64,000 nt of DNA from Hoylesella marshii DSM 16973 = JCM 13450 (GCF_000146675.1 NZ_GL397214.1:192824-256823); one strand, 5' to 3'; shown: positions 1-9,919, numbered from the stretch's first letter. Program-made: numbers and translations. The notes: generated by a model from the sequence alone, not told the origin.

Positions 1-116
1 ATTTGAATTGACCAAATAATCAGTATGAAAAGATGCAAAGAAATAAAGATTTCTCTGCATAAGGTTTACACCTTTTTTATATATAGGATATGTTACACAC
101 GGTTGAATCATGGTGG

Positions 117-148
117 CAAAGGTAGCACAAACTATGAATCTTACCAAA
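117..148 (-). promoter_or_regulatory. Leftward Bacteroidetes-type promoter
   Basis: On the minus strand the -33 box TTTG (145-148) and the -7 box TACCTTTG (117-124) are separated by 20 bases, a full match to the Bacteroidetes consensus. It lies beyond the 3' end of topB and points off the left edge, so it should drive a gene outside the window. Bases 1-116 would be its leader and hold no recognisable gene. Confidence 0.6.
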
Positions 149-215
149 TATTTAAAGAAGAAAATGCGAAATTGTTTGCCTTTATTGAGCGCAAGTGTGG
201 AATTCGAGATAAGGA

Positions 216-2225
216 CTAAGGTTTCGAAAACGGTAATACGTAGGTGCATCCTTCGTGCCATCGGCTGCATCCGTAGGCGGTCTTTCCCTTTATTAATGTG
301 CCTTTTCCGCACAGCGGACAGGGTTTGCCCACCATATCATCGGCAGGTGATGGAACTGTTGTCGTCGACTTCTTGCGCGGCGTTGTCGACTTTTTGCGTG
401 CAGGTTTCCGCGTTTCCTCCGCCGTCGTTACCGTCAGTCGGCGATTCGTATTGTCGGCCAGCACTTGGTTTACGATGTCTGTCATCTGTACTTTCAGTTC
501 ATCAATAAACTGCGAAGCGTCGTATTTGCAGTGCTCGATGTCGCGTAATTTCTTTTCCCATATACCCGTCAGCTCACAACTTTTGAGTAGTTCCTCACGA
601 ATGGTGTCGATGAGTTCCACTCCTGTAGGCGTGGCGAGCAGGTTCTTACGCTCGCGGCGGATGTATCGGCGCTTGAAAAGAGTCTCAATGATGCTTGCCC
701 GAGAGGAGGGACGTCCGATTCCGTTCTCTTTCAGCGCGGCACGCAACTGCTCGTCGTCCACGAATTTGCCCGCTGTTTCCATGGCACGCAGCAGGGTGGC
801 CTCGGTATAGTATTTAGGTGGTGTCGTCCACTTCTCGGCCAGCGTAGGCTGATGGTCGCCGCTCTCGCCCTTGACGAATGTGGGCAAGATGCGTTCCTCG
901 TTCTCCTTCTTCCGCTTTTCCTCGCCCGTATTGTCGGCATCGGAAGCATAGACGGTGCGCCATCCGGCATCGAGAATCTCACGTCCCGTGGCCTTAAAGC
1001 CTATGCCATCTACATCGCCGAGTACGGTAGTCGTGGCAAACTTACAGTCAGGATAGAAAGTTGCAATAAATCTTCGTGCAATGAGGTCGTACACATTGCG
1101 TTCCGTGTCTGTCAGACCCGTTGCCGGCACACCTGTGGGGATGATGGCGTGGTGGTCGGTTACTTTGGAGGCATCAAACACTTTCTTGCTTTTCGGCAGT
1201 GTGATATTCAGTAACGGAGTGGTAAGTTGTTCGTAACCACGCAGCCCACGGAGCGTGGCAGGGCACTTGGGGTAGATGTCGTCGCTCAGGTACTGTGTGT
1301 CCACACGAGGGTAAGTGGTGTATTTCTTTTCGTAAAGGCTTTGGATCAGATTGAGTGTAAATTCTGCGCTATAAGCGAATTTACGGTTGCATTCCACTTG
1401 CAAAGAGGTGAGATCGAAGAGGTGGGGCGGTGCCTCCGTACCTCGTTTCTTGGCGATATCGGTCACGACGAAAGGTTTTTCTGCGATGGTTTGAAACGAG
1501 GCTTCCCCCTCTTCTTTAGAGGTAAATTTACCCTGCGTAGCGGTAAAAAGAGTATTGCGATAAAGGGTGGAAAGCACCCAATATGCCTCAGGTTGGAAAT
1601 TCTCTATCTCTTTTTGTCGGGCTACGATGAGTGCCAGCGTGGGCGTCTGCACCCTTCCGATAGAGAGCACTTGCCGTCCACTCCCGTATTTCAGCGTGTA
1701 GAGTCGGGTTGCGTTCATGCCCAATATCCAATCGCCGATGGCACGACTGAGGCCTGCAAGGTAGAGCGGTTGGTATTCCGATTGGTCTTTCAGCCCTTGG
1801 AAGCCCTCGCGAATAGCATCTTCGGTGAGTGATGAAATCCACAAACGCTTTACGGGACACGTGGCCTTGGCCTTCTGCATCACCCACCGTTGTATGAGTT
1901 CTCCTTCTTGCCCGGCATCGCCGCAGTTGATGATGCTGTCGGCTTTTTGCATCAGTTGTTCTATCACGGCGAATTGCTTGCGTATGCCGTCGTCGTCTAT
2001 CAATTTAATACCAAAGCGAAGCGGGATCATCGGAAGCGCAGAGAGACTCCAATGCTTCCAATTCGGGGTGTAGTCGTGTGGTTCTTTCAGTGTACAGAGA
2101 TGACCGAAAGTCCATGTCACTTGATAACCGTTGCCCTCCATGTATCCTTGTCGGGCGGTCGTGGCTCCTATGACACGGGCGATGTCGCGTGCCACACTCG
2201 GTTTCTCTGCTATGCAAACGATCAT
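216..2225 (-). CDS. topB: DNA topoisomerase III
   Basis: Type IA topoisomerase (669 aa) that relaxes and decatenates DNA through a transient 5'-phosphotyrosine break. The N-terminal TOPRIM fold opens with CIAEKPSVARDIA and carries its acidic motif GDAGQEGE near residues 102-108. The catalytic tyrosine is Y305 in TTYPRVDT. The central archway holds GRVQTPTLALIVAR near 190. The C-terminus is rich in Lys/Arg/Pro and ends in a four-cysteine zinc ribbon (CPLCGKG ... CSRWHEGC). Chromosomal TopB is common in Bacteroidales, and nothing nearby suggests a conjugative element. A full-consensus promoter sits 26 bases upstream. Confidence 0.95.
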   Translation of the reverse strand: MIVCIAEKPSVARDIARVIGATTARQGYMEGNGYQVTWTFGHLCTLKEPHDYTPNWKHWSLSALPMIPLRFGIKLIDDDGIRKQFAVIEQLMQKADSIINCGDAGQEGELIQRWVMQKAKATCPVKRLWISSLTEDAIREGFQGLKDQSEYQPLYLAGLSRAIGDWILGMNATRLYTLKYGSGRQVLSIGRVQTPTLALIVARQKEIENFQPEAYWVLSTLYRNTLFTATQGKFTSKEEGEASFQTIAEKPFVVTDIAKKRGTEAPPHLFDLTSLQVECNRKFAYSAEFTLNLIQSLYEKKYTTYPRVDTQYLSDDIYPKCPATLRGLRGYEQLTTPLLNITLPKSKKVFDASKVTDHHAIIPTGVPATGLTDTERNVYDLIARRFIATFYPDCKFATTTVLGDVDGIGFKATGREILDAGWRTVYASDADNTGEEKRKKENEERILPTFVKGESGDHQPTLAEKWTTPPKYYTEATLLRAMETAGKFVDDEQLRAALKENGIGRPSSRASIIETLFKRRYIRRERKNLLATPTGVELIDTIREELLKSCELTGIWEKKLRDIEHCKYDASQFIDELKVQMTDIVNQVLADNTNRRLTVTTAEETRKPARKKSTTPRKKSTTTVPSPADDMVGKPCPLCGKGTLIKGKTAYGCSRWHEGCTYVLPFSKP

Positions 2226-2250
2226 GCTTCTCCGTACTACAAATGAGATG

Positions 2251-2282
2251 CAAAAGTACGAAAAACCTTTCAGCCTCCCAAA
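2251..2282 (-). promoter_or_regulatory. topB promoter
   Basis: Minus-strand TTTG (2279-2282), 20-base spacer, TACTTTTG (2251-2258). This matches the Bacteroidetes sigma-ABfr consensus and lies 26 bases from the topB start codon. Confidence 0.65.
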
Positions 2283-2316
2283 TCTTCATTTGCCAAAGTG
2301 GCAACAGAACGCCTTG

Positions 2317-3216
2317 TTACCACGTATCATCCCATGTTTGCACCACATTGCCGATGGCAATGCGCACGGTCTGTGCCTGTCCATCACTGTATAGTTCGGC
2401 CGTCGCGTGGTCTGCCTGTGCATGTGGTTTCCGACTCAGGGCGATGTCGAGACGTGCATTCTTCCAGCAAGTAAAGTGAGTGCCATAGGTGGCGCGATTA
2501 CGAAGAAGGTCGGACAAGTGGCGACCTTTCTGTTCGTTTGGTGCAGGCAAAGCCACCGCCTCTATAGGACTTTGCGAGATGTAATCTATCTGCAGACGGT
2601 CGCGGGTGGCATTGGTAAAGGTGCCGGAGCCGGACAGCCGACAGACGAGGGGCATATCGGCCACATCATGCCACACCACGCTCCATGTGCCGTTTCTGTT
2701 TTCACAACTTCCCTGCTCAGCACGTTTGGGGCGGCATTCGCTATCCAATACCGCCCAACGTTCGTCTCCTGCATGGGTCACAAGCATAGAGAGACACAAT
2801 GTCTGCCCCTGTTCGGTACATTCGGCATCCACCCGCCATGTGTCATTGATATGGCTGAGGGTGCGTACACCGCCGATGGGCGTCATCTTTACCACGTAGT
2901 GCGCCCGCAACCCTTCGTCTTGAGTGGTCAGTGTGTAGGTATTGGCCGTGAAGAGAGTGGCATGGGAAAAATCGGTGGCCCGTAGAGAGTCGCGCCGCAG
3001 GGTGTCGTCGTCCATAAGGTATCGGTTGGTTTGATACGTAAATACAAGTACATCGGTGTATTTTTGGAGTACGTCACGAACGAAATTGTAGGCTGTGTGT
3101 ACCTCATTCGCCTTGGGATAGGGACTCTCTTCTCCGTCATCGTTCCAACAGCCGGTGAGCGAGAAGAGCAGCATTGACAGCAACGGAAGCAGACGTAGGC
3201 GTGTTTTTACATTCAT
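2317..3216 (-). CDS. Putative lipoprotein, function unknown
   Basis: Predicted 299-aa lipoprotein. The chosen ATG (3216) gives a signal peptide with basic residues (KTRLR), a leucine-rich core and the lipobox LTGC. The in-frame extension to 3420 has no signal character and runs entirely through a dispersed repeat, so it was not used. The mature part looks soluble, with no membrane helix and no motif I recognise. The start codon lies only 4 bases from the end of a 185-bp repeat, so the element must supply most of the leader and perhaps the promoter. It is convergent with nothing and divergent from metK. Confidence 0.75.
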   Translation of the reverse strand: MNVKTRLRLLPLLSMLLFSLTGCWNDDGEESPYPKANEVHTAYNFVRDVLQKYTDVLVFTYQTNRYLMDDDTLRRDSLRATDFSHATLFTANTYTLTTQDEGLRAHYVVKMTPIGGVRTLSHINDTWRVDAECTEQGQTLCLSMLVTHAGDERWAVLDSECRPKRAEQGSCENRNGTWSVVWHDVADMPLVCRLSGSGTFTNATRDRLQIDYISQSPIEAVALPAPNEQKGRHLSDLLRNRATYGTHFTCWKNARLDIALSRKPHAQADHATAELYSDGQAQTVRIAIGNVVQTWDDTW

Positions 3217-3220
3217 CCCT

Positions 3221-3405
3221 AATCGGTCATGAGAGCGGGTCCATGTTTTGCTGGATGGTCGTTTAGATGGTTTGTAGCCCTGTCGAAGGCGTAGTGGACT
3301 ACGTTGAGAGAGAGCGGCAAGCAAGATGCCGACCAGCGAATAAAAGATGCCGGAAAGCCATGTCGTCCCAATTGAAAAGGCAGATAAGCAGTCTAACGAG
3401 CGATT
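3221..3405 (+). repeat. 185-bp dispersed repeat, copy A
   Basis: Begins with AATCGGTCATGAG and ends in a decayed inverted copy (TAACGAGCGATT). Its interior matches copies at 40186-40369 and, inverted, at 44453-44637, with shared blocks such as GATGGTCGTT and AATAAAAGATG. It abuts the start codon of the lipoprotein gene. No transposase is encoded, so it resembles a non-autonomous element. Confidence 0.8.
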
Positions 3406-3579
3406 GAAGGTCATAGGCAAGGTGTGTCTATATTCCGCAAATATAGCAAAAAGTATGGTAAATACGCACTTTTTATATCCTATTTTTATAGAATACTCTG
3501 TTTTTTATGTAGAATTGTCAGTGTGTCAAACGGTCTTTCGCGTTTGCAGCACTTGTCTTCCATTCATCGGAGGATGCCG

Positions 3580-3665
3580 TTTACCGTGAGAAAGGTTGCC
3601 GACCTTTCCCTGTACAAACGCCATCTGTACCAGACACGAATGCCGACTTATCCATCGAATGAAAA
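3580..3665 (-). repeat. Hairpin-ended dispersed repeat, short copy
   Basis: Reverse-strand copy of the repeat seen at 15500, 26745 and 46434. On the minus strand it reads GATAAGTCGGCATTCGTG ... GGCGTTTGTACAGGGAAAGG and ends in the hairpin GAAAGGTCGGCAACCTTTC. It lacks one internal GTTTGTACGTGGCAC unit present in the other three copies. Confidence 0.75.
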
Positions 3666-3747
3666 CTACTCTTTTCAACAAGGAACCTATCCGATGGGAT
3701 AAGGCCTCCCATTCCATGTGGCTTCTTTTTAAAAAAAAGAGGCTTTA

Positions 3748-3779
3748 TTTGTCCATGTTTTCCATTTGTTGTACCTTTG
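3748..3779 (+). promoter_or_regulatory. metK operon promoter
   Basis: TTTG (3748-3751), 20-base spacer, TACCTTTG (3772-3779), a full consensus match. The start codon of metK follows 52 bases later, after AAAGGAG. No SAM riboswitch fold was seen in the short leader. Confidence 0.75.
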
Positions 3780-3831
3780 TCGAGGCCTTTTAGGCATACA
3801 CAATATATATAACCCTTTAAAGGAGTAAAAC

Positions 3832-5091
3832 ATGTCATATCTATTTTCATCCGAATCGGTTTCGGAGGGGCATCCCGACAAAGTAGCCGACCAGATTTCC
3901 GACGCCATACTCGACCAACTACTCGCCTACGACGAAAAGGCACGCGTGGCCATAGAAACCCTCGTTACCACAGGACAAGCTATCGTGGCAGGCGAGGTAC
4001 GCTCCACGGAATATGTGGATATTCAGACCCTCGCAAGGAATACTATCAACAGGATAGGCTATACAAAAGCCGAATACCAATTCGACGGCAACTCGTGTGG
4101 AATACTAAGTGCCATTCATGAGCAGAGCGACGACATCAATCGCGGAGTAGACAACGGCCAAGACGAAGACCAGGGTGCCGGCGACCAAGGCATGATGTTT
4201 GGTTATGCCACCAACGAAACGGAGAACTATATGCCGGTATCTTTGGAACTGGCACACCTCATTGTGAAAACGCTCGCTACGATACGCCGCGAGGGTCGGG
4301 AGATGACCTATCTGCGTCCCGATGCCAAAAGTCAGGTAACAGTAGAGTATGACGACGATCACACGGTGCAGCGTATTCATACCATTGTCATATCTACGCA
4401 ACACGACGAATTTATGGACAACGATGAAGTGATGCTGGCTAAGATACGCGAAGACGTGATTCGCATCCTTATTCCACGTGTGAAAGCCCAGATACAAAGC
4501 GAAAAGGTGTTGGCACTCTTCAACGACGATATCATCTATTGGGTGAATCCTACGGGTAAATTCGTCATAGGCGGTCCGCACGGCGATACCGGATTGACAG
4601 GTCGGAAAATCATCGTCGATACCTATGGCGGTAAGGGTGCACATGGCGGCGGATGCTTCTCCGGCAAGGATTCAAGTAAAGTAGACCGATCTGCCGCCTA
4701 TGCTGCACGCCATATTGCTAAGAATATGGTCGCCGCAGGAGTGAGCGACGAGATGCTGGTGCAAGTGAGCTATGCCATCGGTATAGCCCAACCCGTAAGC
4801 ATCTTTGTAAATACTTATGGGAAGAGCCATGTGCAAATGACCGATGGCGAAATCGCAGCAAAGATAAAAGAAATGTTCGACCTACGTCCGAAAGCCATCG
4901 AACGCAAGCTGAAATTGCGGCAACCTATTTTCAGTGAAACGGCAGCCTACGGTCATATGGGGAGGAAAAACGAGGTCGTTCATAAGACCTTTACCAGCCG
5001 TTACCACGAGACAAAAACAATGGAAGTGGAACTGTTTACATGGGAGAAACTCGACCTTGTAGGCGATATTAAGCAAGCATTCGGGCTGTAA
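3832..5091 (+). CDS. metK: S-adenosylmethionine synthase
   Basis: Makes S-adenosylmethionine from methionine and ATP in the cytoplasm. The 419-aa protein has the family signatures: the N-terminal [19 protein letters not shown]/Mg site, the [12 protein letters not shown] hexapeptide-type motif, and the glycine-rich loop [16 protein letters not shown]. It is first in a rightward run with DUF4271, hemD, rnpA, yidD and tyrS, and overlaps the next start by one base. AAAGGAG sits 5 bases before the ATG, an unusually good ribosome-binding site for this phylum. Length is slightly above the roughly 390 aa of E. coli MetK. Confidence 0.97.
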   Translation: MSYLFSSESVSEGHPDKVADQISDAILDQLLAYDEKARVAIETLVTTGQAIVAGEVRSTEYVDIQTLARNTINRIGYTKAEYQFDGNSCGILSAIHEQSDDINRGVDNGQDEDQGAGDQGMMFGYATNETENYMPVSLELAHLIVKTLATIRREGREMTYLRPDAKSQVTVEYDDDHTVQRIHTIVISTQHDEFMDNDEVMLAKIREDVIRILIPRVKAQIQSEKVLALFNDDIIYWVNPTGKFVIGGPHGDTGLTGRKIIVDTYGGKGAHGGGCFSGKDSSKVDRSAAYAARHIAKNMVAAGVSDEMLVQVSYAIGIAQPVSIFVNTYGKSHVQMTDGEIAAKIKEMFDLRPKAIERKLKLRQPIFSETAAYGHMGRKNEVVHKTFTSRYHETKTMEVELFTWEKLDLVGDIKQAFGL

Positions 5092-6116
5092 TGGCGATAC
5101 AACAGCCGGACTCGCTGGCGACGCGGATGGCACAAAACGGTGCCGAGGCCGTTGTCGTAAAGGATAGCAAGCCGAAACACCCCTATCAGGTGCTTCGGTC
5201 ATTGCCGGTTGATGCCACGCCCGCCCAGCAAGACTCGGCCATACAGGCAACCTTTCAGCCCAACGAGATACACTACAGTAACCGACCGGACACGCTACAT
5301 TTACCCGGTCACGACGTAGGAAAGAGTATCAAGGATATCCGACTGCCAAAATATTACAAGGAAATCTTCTTCTCGAAAGACTCGCTCCTGCACCCTGAAC
5401 TTAACGGAGGGAGATATGGTATGGCGGGCGACCCTGTGCCTTACAGCATGAAAAACGACGATATTATTACGGGACTGTTGCTCGGTTGTCTCGTGATTGC
5501 ACTCATCTCTTTCGCACAGTCGCGGCGTTTCATCGCCCTACAACTGAAACACTTTTTCTACACACCGAGGAGTGAAACCGGCATCATGAAAGAGACAAGT
5601 GCAGAAATGAAATTCCAACTTTTCATGTTGCTACAGACCAGCCTCACACTCTCACTTGTATATTTCTTCTATACACGTACCTATGAGGGCGATGCTTTTA
5701 TCCTGAAATCCCAATACCACCTCATTGCCATATACTTTGGCGTTCTTGTAACTTACTATGCCGTGAAAGCATTGCTGTATAAGTGTGTGAATTGGATATT
5801 CTTTGAGAAGAAAGCCAATGAGCAATGGATCGTCTCCCAACTCTTCATCACAGGTATGCTCGGTGTCATGTTGTTTCCTGTAGTGTTACTCTTGGCATAC
5901 TTCGACCTGCCGATAGACAAGGCCGTCCAATATGTGATAACAGTGATTGTGGTAACTAAAATGCTGTCCTTTTATAAGTGTTACAGCATCTTTTTCCGTA
6001 GATTAGAGGCCTTTCTGCAAATAATTTTGTACTTTTGCACCTTGGAATTGATACCCTTGCTTTCGTTGTGGGGTGTCTTACAGCTAATAGGTAATTATTT
6101 GAAGATTAATATTTAA
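5091..6116 (+). CDS. DUF4271 membrane protein
   Basis: 341-aa protein. Roughly the first 120 residues are polar and proline/charge-rich. They are followed by about six hydrophobic segments (for example GLLLGCLVIALISFA, FITGMLGVMLFPVVLLLAYF, YVITVIVVTKML). This layout, and the position directly before a hemD-like gene, fit the Bacteroidetes DUF4271 family. Its biochemical role is not known. The start codon overlaps the metK stop (TAATG), indicating translational coupling. It lies 7 bases before hemD. Confidence 0.8.
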   Translation: MAIQQPDSLATRMAQNGAEAVVVKDSKPKHPYQVLRSLPVDATPAQQDSAIQATFQPNEIHYSNRPDTLHLPGHDVGKSIKDIRLPKYYKEIFFSKDSLLHPELNGGRYGMAGDPVPYSMKNDDIITGLLLGCLVIALISFAQSRRFIALQLKHFFYTPRSETGIMKETSAEMKFQLFMLLQTSLTLSLVYFFYTRTYEGDAFILKSQYHLIAIYFGVLVTYYAVKALLYKCVNWIFFEKKANEQWIVSQLFITGMLGVMLFPVVLLLAYFDLPIDKAVQYVITVIVVTKMLSFYKCYSIFFRRLEAFLQIILYFCTLELIPLLSLWGVLQLIGNYLKINI

Positions 6117-6123
6117 AAGACAG

Positions 6124-6870
6124 ATGATAAAGAAGATACTGATTTCACAACCCAAACCCACCAGTGAGAAATCACCTTACTTTGACATTGCTTCGGAATA
6201 TGGTGTGGAACTTGTCTTCCGTCCGTTTATTAAAGTTGAGGGATTGTCGGCCAAAGAGTTCCGCCAGCAGAAAGTGAACCTTCTCAATTATACGGCAGTC
6301 GTGTTCACCTCCCGTCATGCTATAGACAACTATTTCAAGTTGGCCAAAGAGATGCGCGTCACGATTCCGGAGGATATGAAATACTTCTGTGTCACCGAGA
6401 CCATCGCACTCTATATACAAAAATACGTGCAATACAGGAAACGTAAGGTGTTCTTCGGCAGCACAGGAAAAATCGACGACCTGATACCGACTATGGTTAA
6501 GCATAAGGCGGAAAAGTATCTTATTCCCATGAGTGATGTGCACAGCGACACTATTAAGAATCTGCTTGATGCTAAAAAACTGCATCATCATGAGTGTGTC
6601 ATGTATCGCACAGTCAGCAATGACTTCACACAGGAGGAGGTGAAAGCCTTTGATTACGACATGGTGGTATTCTTCAGTACGAGTGGTGTGAAGGCATTGG
6701 CTACTAATTTCCCTGATATGAAGCCAGAGGAAATATGCATCGGCACCTTTGGACCGGCCACAGCAAAGTCGGTGGAAGCATTAGGTTTTACTCCCGCATT
6801 GAAAGCACCTACGCCGGAACACCCATCCATGACCAGTGCCTTACGGGCTTATTTGAAGCAAAACAAATAG
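6124..6870 (+). CDS. hemD: Uroporphyrinogen-III synthase-like protein
   Basis: 248-aa HemD-fold protein. In tetrapyrrole synthesis HemD cyclises hydroxymethylbilane to uroporphyrinogen III. Recognisable features are the N-terminal KKILISQPKP strand, the VVFTSRHAIDNYF segment, and VVFFSTSGVKAL followed by the conserved IGTFGPATAKSVEALGF. Sequence conservation in this family is weak, so the enzymatic assignment rests on fold-type motifs. No other haem genes are nearby. Many Bacteroidetes carry this gene in the same metK-rnpA context, where it may have a role beyond haem synthesis. Confidence 0.8.
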   Translation: MIKKILISQPKPTSEKSPYFDIASEYGVELVFRPFIKVEGLSAKEFRQQKVNLLNYTAVVFTSRHAIDNYFKLAKEMRVTIPEDMKYFCVTETIALYIQKYVQYRKRKVFFGSTGKIDDLIPTMVKHKAEKYLIPMSDVHSDTIKNLLDAKKLHHHECVMYRTVSNDFTQEEVKAFDYDMVVFFSTSGVKALATNFPDMKPEEICIGTFGPATAKSVEALGFTPALKAPTPEHPSMTSALRAYLKQNK

Positions 6871-6884
6871 GAGGGACGCATTCC

Positions 6885-7268
6885 GTGGTTGAAGCTCCGA
6901 CATTCCGAAAGGCAGAACGTATTGCTGGAAGGACGCTCGTAGAACGCCTCTTCAATGGTACAGAGAGCAGGGCGATGTCGGCTTTCCCCATCCGTTTGGT
7001 ATTCCTTTCCATTCCCAGAGACGAAGGAGAACCGCGCGCAAAGATACTTGTCAGTGTACCGAAGCGGTATTTCAAGCAAGCCGTCAAACGCAACCGCGTG
7101 AAACGACAGATACGAGAGGCTTACCGAAAACATAAGCAACTGATACCCGATGACAGCAAGCACCAGATGCTGATGGCATTTATCTGGATGGACAGTCGTC
7201 TTTATGACACTTCGGAAGTGGAACGACGGATAACGAACCTCCTGCAACGCATGATAGAAAGGCTATGA
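6885..7268 (+). CDS. rnpA: Ribonuclease P protein component
   Basis: Basic 127-aa protein that assists the RNase P RNA in cutting 5' leaders from pre-tRNAs. The signature [14 protein letters not shown] is present, preceded by [11 protein letters not shown] chose a GTG start at 6885: a strong AGGAGGG (6869-6875) lies 9 bases before it and no in-frame ATG occurs between there and the conserved TFRKAER start. The longer in-frame reading overlaps hemD by over 130 bases. The Shine-Dalgarno overlaps the hemD stop codon, and the 3' end overlaps yidD by four bases (ATGA), so the three genes are probably coupled. Confidence 0.93.
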   Translation: MVEAPTFRKAERIAGRTLVERLFNGTESRAMSAFPIRLVFLSIPRDEGEPRAKILVSVPKRYFKQAVKRNRVKRQIREAYRKHKQLIPDDSKHQMLMAFIWMDSRLYDTSEVERRITNLLQRMIERL

Positions 7269-7504
7269 CCTCGCCCAATCCCATCCGCCTCTTCCTCACT
7301 TGGGTACTCTTGTTGCCCATTTTGTTTTATCAGCGAATCGTCAGTCCTTTCACTCCACCCTCCTGCCGATTTACTCCTACATGCTCGGAATATGCCCGCC
7401 AGGCTTTGCTCAAACACGGACCCATCAAGGGATTATGGTTCACTATCCGACGTATCGCCCGATGTCATCCGTGGGGAGGGAGTGGTTATGACCCCGTCCC
7501 CTAA
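7265..7504 (+). CDS. yidD: Membrane protein insertion efficiency factor YidD
   Basis: Small 79-aa inner-membrane-associated protein that helps YidC-dependent insertion of membrane proteins. It has the diagnostic cysteine-rich core [19 protein letters not shown] followed by [24 protein letters not shown]. The N-terminal hydrophobic stretch [15 protein letters not shown] likely inserts in the membrane. Coupling to rnpA by a 4-base overlap is the widespread rnpA-yidD arrangement. Confidence 0.95.
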   Translation: MTSPNPIRLFLTWVLLLPILFYQRIVSPFTPPSCRFTPTCSEYARQALLKHGPIKGLWFTIRRIARCHPWGGSGYDPVP

Positions 7505-7559
7505 GACCCACAATCCAAGGCCTTAAGCCTACGAAATAATAACTAAACACAATCATTCG

Positions 7560-8858
7560 ATGACGAAAAACTTTGTAGAAGAACTCAAATGGCGCGGCAT
7601 GCTGGCACAAATCATGCCCGGAACCGAAGAACTCTTGCAGAAAGAGACCGTGACGGCCTATCTCGGTACAGACCCCACGGCTGACTCTCTCCATATCGGA
7701 CACCTCTGCGGTATCATGATGCTCCGCCATCTGCAGCGATGCGGACACAAACCCATCATACTTGTAGGAGGCGCCACTGGCATGATTGGTGACCCATCCG
7801 GCAAGAGTCAGGAGCGGAACCTCCTCGATGCCGACACCCTCTACCACAATCAGGAGTGTATCAAGACACAGGTGGCCAAGTTTCTCGACTTCGATGGAAC
7901 AGCCGACAACCGTGCAGAGATGGTGAACAACTACGAATGGATGAAAGACTTTTCCTTTCTCGATTTCGCACGCACCGTGGGCAAGCATATCACCGTTAAC
8001 TACATGATGGCCAAAGACAGCGTGCAGAAAAGACTCAATGGTGAAGCGCGCGATGGTCTTTCATTCACCGAATTTACCTACCAACTCCTCCAAGGCTATG
8101 ACTTTCTCCACCTTTACCGCGAGAAAGGATGCAAACTCCAGCTTGGAGGAAACGATCAATGGGGCAATATGACTACCGGCACCGAACTTATACGTCGCAC
8201 CCTCGGCACAGAGGCCGAAGCCTATGCTCTCACCTGTCCCCTTATCACCAAGGCCGACGGCAATAAGTTCGGAAAAACGGAGAGTGGCAATGTGTGGCTC
8301 GATCCCGTCCGTACTTCGCCCTACGCTTTCTACCAGTTTTGGCTCAACGTGACCGATGACGATGCCGAACGATATATTAAAATCTTCACCTCGCTCGAAC
8401 AGGAAGTCATCGACACACTCATAGCCGACCACCGTCAAGACCCGGGACGTCGCACCCTACAACGTCGCCTTGCCGAAGAAGTCACCACTATGGTACACTC
8501 GCCCGAGGCACTCGCTATGGCCGTAGAGGCCTCTAACATACTCTTTGGTAAGGCCACGAAAGAGAGTCTGCTCAAACTCAACGAGCAAACTCTGCTCGAT
8601 GTTTTCGAAGGCGTGCCCCACTTCACCCTCCCTGCTGACAAACTCGGCCTGTCTGCTGGTGAACTCTTCACCACAGAAATTCCCATCTTTACCAGCAAAG
8701 GTGAGATGCGCAAACTCGTACAGGGTGGCGGCGTATCGCTCAACAAAGAGAAACTCGATAGCTTCGAACAGCCTGTCACAGCCCAAGACCTTATCAACGG
8801 GCGGTATCTACTCGTGCAGCGTGGTAAGAAAAACTACTACCTTATCACTGTGCAATAA
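7560..8858 (+). CDS. tyrS: Tyrosyl-tRNA synthetase
   Basis: Class I aminoacyl-tRNA synthetase (432 aa) that charges tRNA-Tyr. The HIGH motif is LHIGHL near residue 44, and the KMSKS equivalent is KFGKT (residues about 235-240), the bacterial TyrRS form. The C-terminus holds an S4-like RNA-binding domain ([17 protein letters not shown] ... [14 protein letters not shown]). It follows yidD by 55 bases with no clear terminator or promoter in between, so it may be the last gene of the metK operon. Confidence 0.97.
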   Translation: MTKNFVEELKWRGMLAQIMPGTEELLQKETVTAYLGTDPTADSLHIGHLCGIMMLRHLQRCGHKPIILVGGATGMIGDPSGKSQERNLLDADTLYHNQECIKTQVAKFLDFDGTADNRAEMVNNYEWMKDFSFLDFARTVGKHITVNYMMAKDSVQKRLNGEARDGLSFTEFTYQLLQGYDFLHLYREKGCKLQLGGNDQWGNMTTGTELIRRTLGTEAEAYALTCPLITKADGNKFGKTESGNVWLDPVRTSPYAFYQFWLNVTDDDAERYIKIFTSLEQEVIDTLIADHRQDPGRRTLQRRLAEEVTTMVHSPEALAMAVEASNILFGKATKESLLKLNEQTLLDVFEGVPHFTLPADKLGLSAGELFTTEIPIFTSKGEMRKLVQGGGVSLNKEKLDSFEQPVTAQDLINGRYLLVQRGKKNYYLITVQ

Positions 8859-8911
8859 CATCCCTACAGAGGTTAAGCTTTAAACAAAACCAGCATTACA
8901 CTGATTGAAAT

Positions 8912-9481
8912 ATGAAACATTATTTATCTATATGTCTTACGGTTCTTGCTGTCTTTACTACAGTATCGTGTAGTGAGAAGAAAAACACGGGCGATATTAT
9001 TGCCGTCAAGCCCGTGGAAAAAGTACCCGATGTCCCTCGAAAGATGGGCGATAATGCGCAAGAACGGACGGTAGAATGGGGCGGAAATACGTATCGGATA
9101 TCCGTCTCCAGACATGCAGACGGGAGCTTACCACGCGTGGAAGACGAGTCACATCGCCCGTATCTCGACAATAAGATCACGTTAATGATAATACGTAGCG
9201 ACGGTAGTAAGTTTTTCGACCGCACTTTCACCAAAGCCGACTTCAACAGCTGCCTCAATGCTCATTTCCAAGCCCATGGTGCCTTGCTCGGCATTGTGTT
9301 TACGCGCGTAAAGGGCGATGTACTTGTGTTTGCAGCCAGCGTAGGATCGCCCGATATTACCAGTGACGAATATATGCCACTCACCCTTACGCTCAGTCGG
9401 ACGGGCAACGTGTCGATTACCCGTGATTCGCAACTCGACTCAAGTCCCACGCAACAAGAAAACGAGGAAGACGGCGTCTAA
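8912..9481 (+). CDS. Putative lipoprotein, DUF4738-like
   Basis: 189-aa predicted lipoprotein. The signal peptide MKHYLSICLTVLAVFTTVSC ends in a lipobox-like cysteine at residue 20. The mature part contains YRISVSRHADGSLP and a strand-rich core (NKITLMIIRSDGSKFFDRTFTKADF) that resembles the small Prevotella DUF4738 lipoproteins; this family call is from memory of the pattern. The acidic C-terminus overlaps the 5' arm of a strong terminator, so the last codons are also terminator sequence. It follows tyrS by 53 bases. Confidence 0.7.
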   Translation: MKHYLSICLTVLAVFTTVSCSEKKNTGDIIAVKPVEKVPDVPRKMGDNAQERTVEWGGNTYRISVSRHADGSLPRVEDESHRPYLDNKITLMIIRSDGSKFFDRTFTKADFNSCLNAHFQAHGALLGIVFTRVKGDVLVFAASVGSPDITSDEYMPLTLTLSRTGNVSITRDSQLDSSPTQQENEEDGV

Positions 9482-9508
9482 AAAGAGCTGTCTTCCTCGT
9501 TTTTTTTC
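9461..9508 (+). terminator. Rho-independent terminator with 5' arm inside the coding region
   Basis: The arm AACGAGGAAGAC (9461-9472) pairs with GTCTTCCTCGTT (9490-9501) and is followed by a T run. The stop codon of the upstream lipoprotein gene lies in the loop. Confidence 0.8.
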
Positions 9509-9532
9509 ATACAGCACAACTTGTGCGCTTTC

Positions 9533-9919
9533 CTATTTCCGTTTCAGTAAAGTTTTTCTTGCCGAAGCGAAACTATCCGGACATTTTCCGATAAACACGA
9601 CATTCAGCAGGCAATTGGCTGCCAAATCGAGATCGGACAGATCAACACCTTTCTCGCGTACCACTTGCTTACCTAAGCATACCTCCCACGTCGTATTGAA
9701 GTTAGCATCTTCGGCACCAAAGAAACTGTCGGCACCAAAAGGGCTTGGCATCAGCTTATACCGTATCGTCTTCTTGGAATCTACGGGTGACAGTGTGGTT
9801 AGCAAATCGTAGGCCTGTTTGAAAATAGTCCGATGTAGTTTGGCATCGGGAAACATGATAACGAGTTCAGGAAAGATTTCACCGAAATCGTAGGCCTGCA
9901 AGAGTTCTGTCAGCTTCAT
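9533..9919 (-). CDS. Conserved hypothetical protein (possibly DUF6557)
   Basis: 128-aa soluble protein with no signal peptide or membrane segment. It begins MKLTELLQAYDFGEIFPELV, followed by a helix-rich AYDLLTTLSPVDSKKTIRYK segment and a strand-rich VCLGKQVVREKGVDLSDLDLAANCLLNVVF part. This resembles the small Bacteroidetes DUF6557 proteins, but I hold that loosely. It is last in a leftward set with the TPR protein and ribH, 6 bases after ribH, so it is probably cotranscribed. Confidence 0.65.
   Translation of the reverse strand: MKLTELLQAYDFGEIFPELVIMFPDAKLHRTIFKQAYDLLTTLSPVDSKKTIRYKLMPSPFGADSFFGAEDANFNTTWEVCLGKQVVREKGVDLSDLDLAANCLLNVVFIGKCPDSFASARKTLLKRK

Larger units (their letters stand above)
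3217..3831. other. Intergenic region between lipoprotein gene and metK
   Basis: Holds a full 185-bp repeat (3221-3405), a shortened reverse copy of the hairpin-ended repeat (about 3580-3665), an A/T-rich near-palindrome at 3720-3743 that could act as a terminator, and the metK promoter. No gene seen. Confidence 0.7.

Noticed and set aside
1227..1832. Plus-strand reading frame (201 aa) opposite topB
   Set aside because: Shadow of the topB gene, which has full domain support.
216..2225. topB as a sign of an integrative conjugative element
   Set aside because: No relaxase, tra gene, integrase or att-like repeat is nearby; the neighbours are housekeeping genes.
3780..3831. SAM riboswitch before metK
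   Set aside because: The leader is only about 50 bases with no aptamer-like helices.
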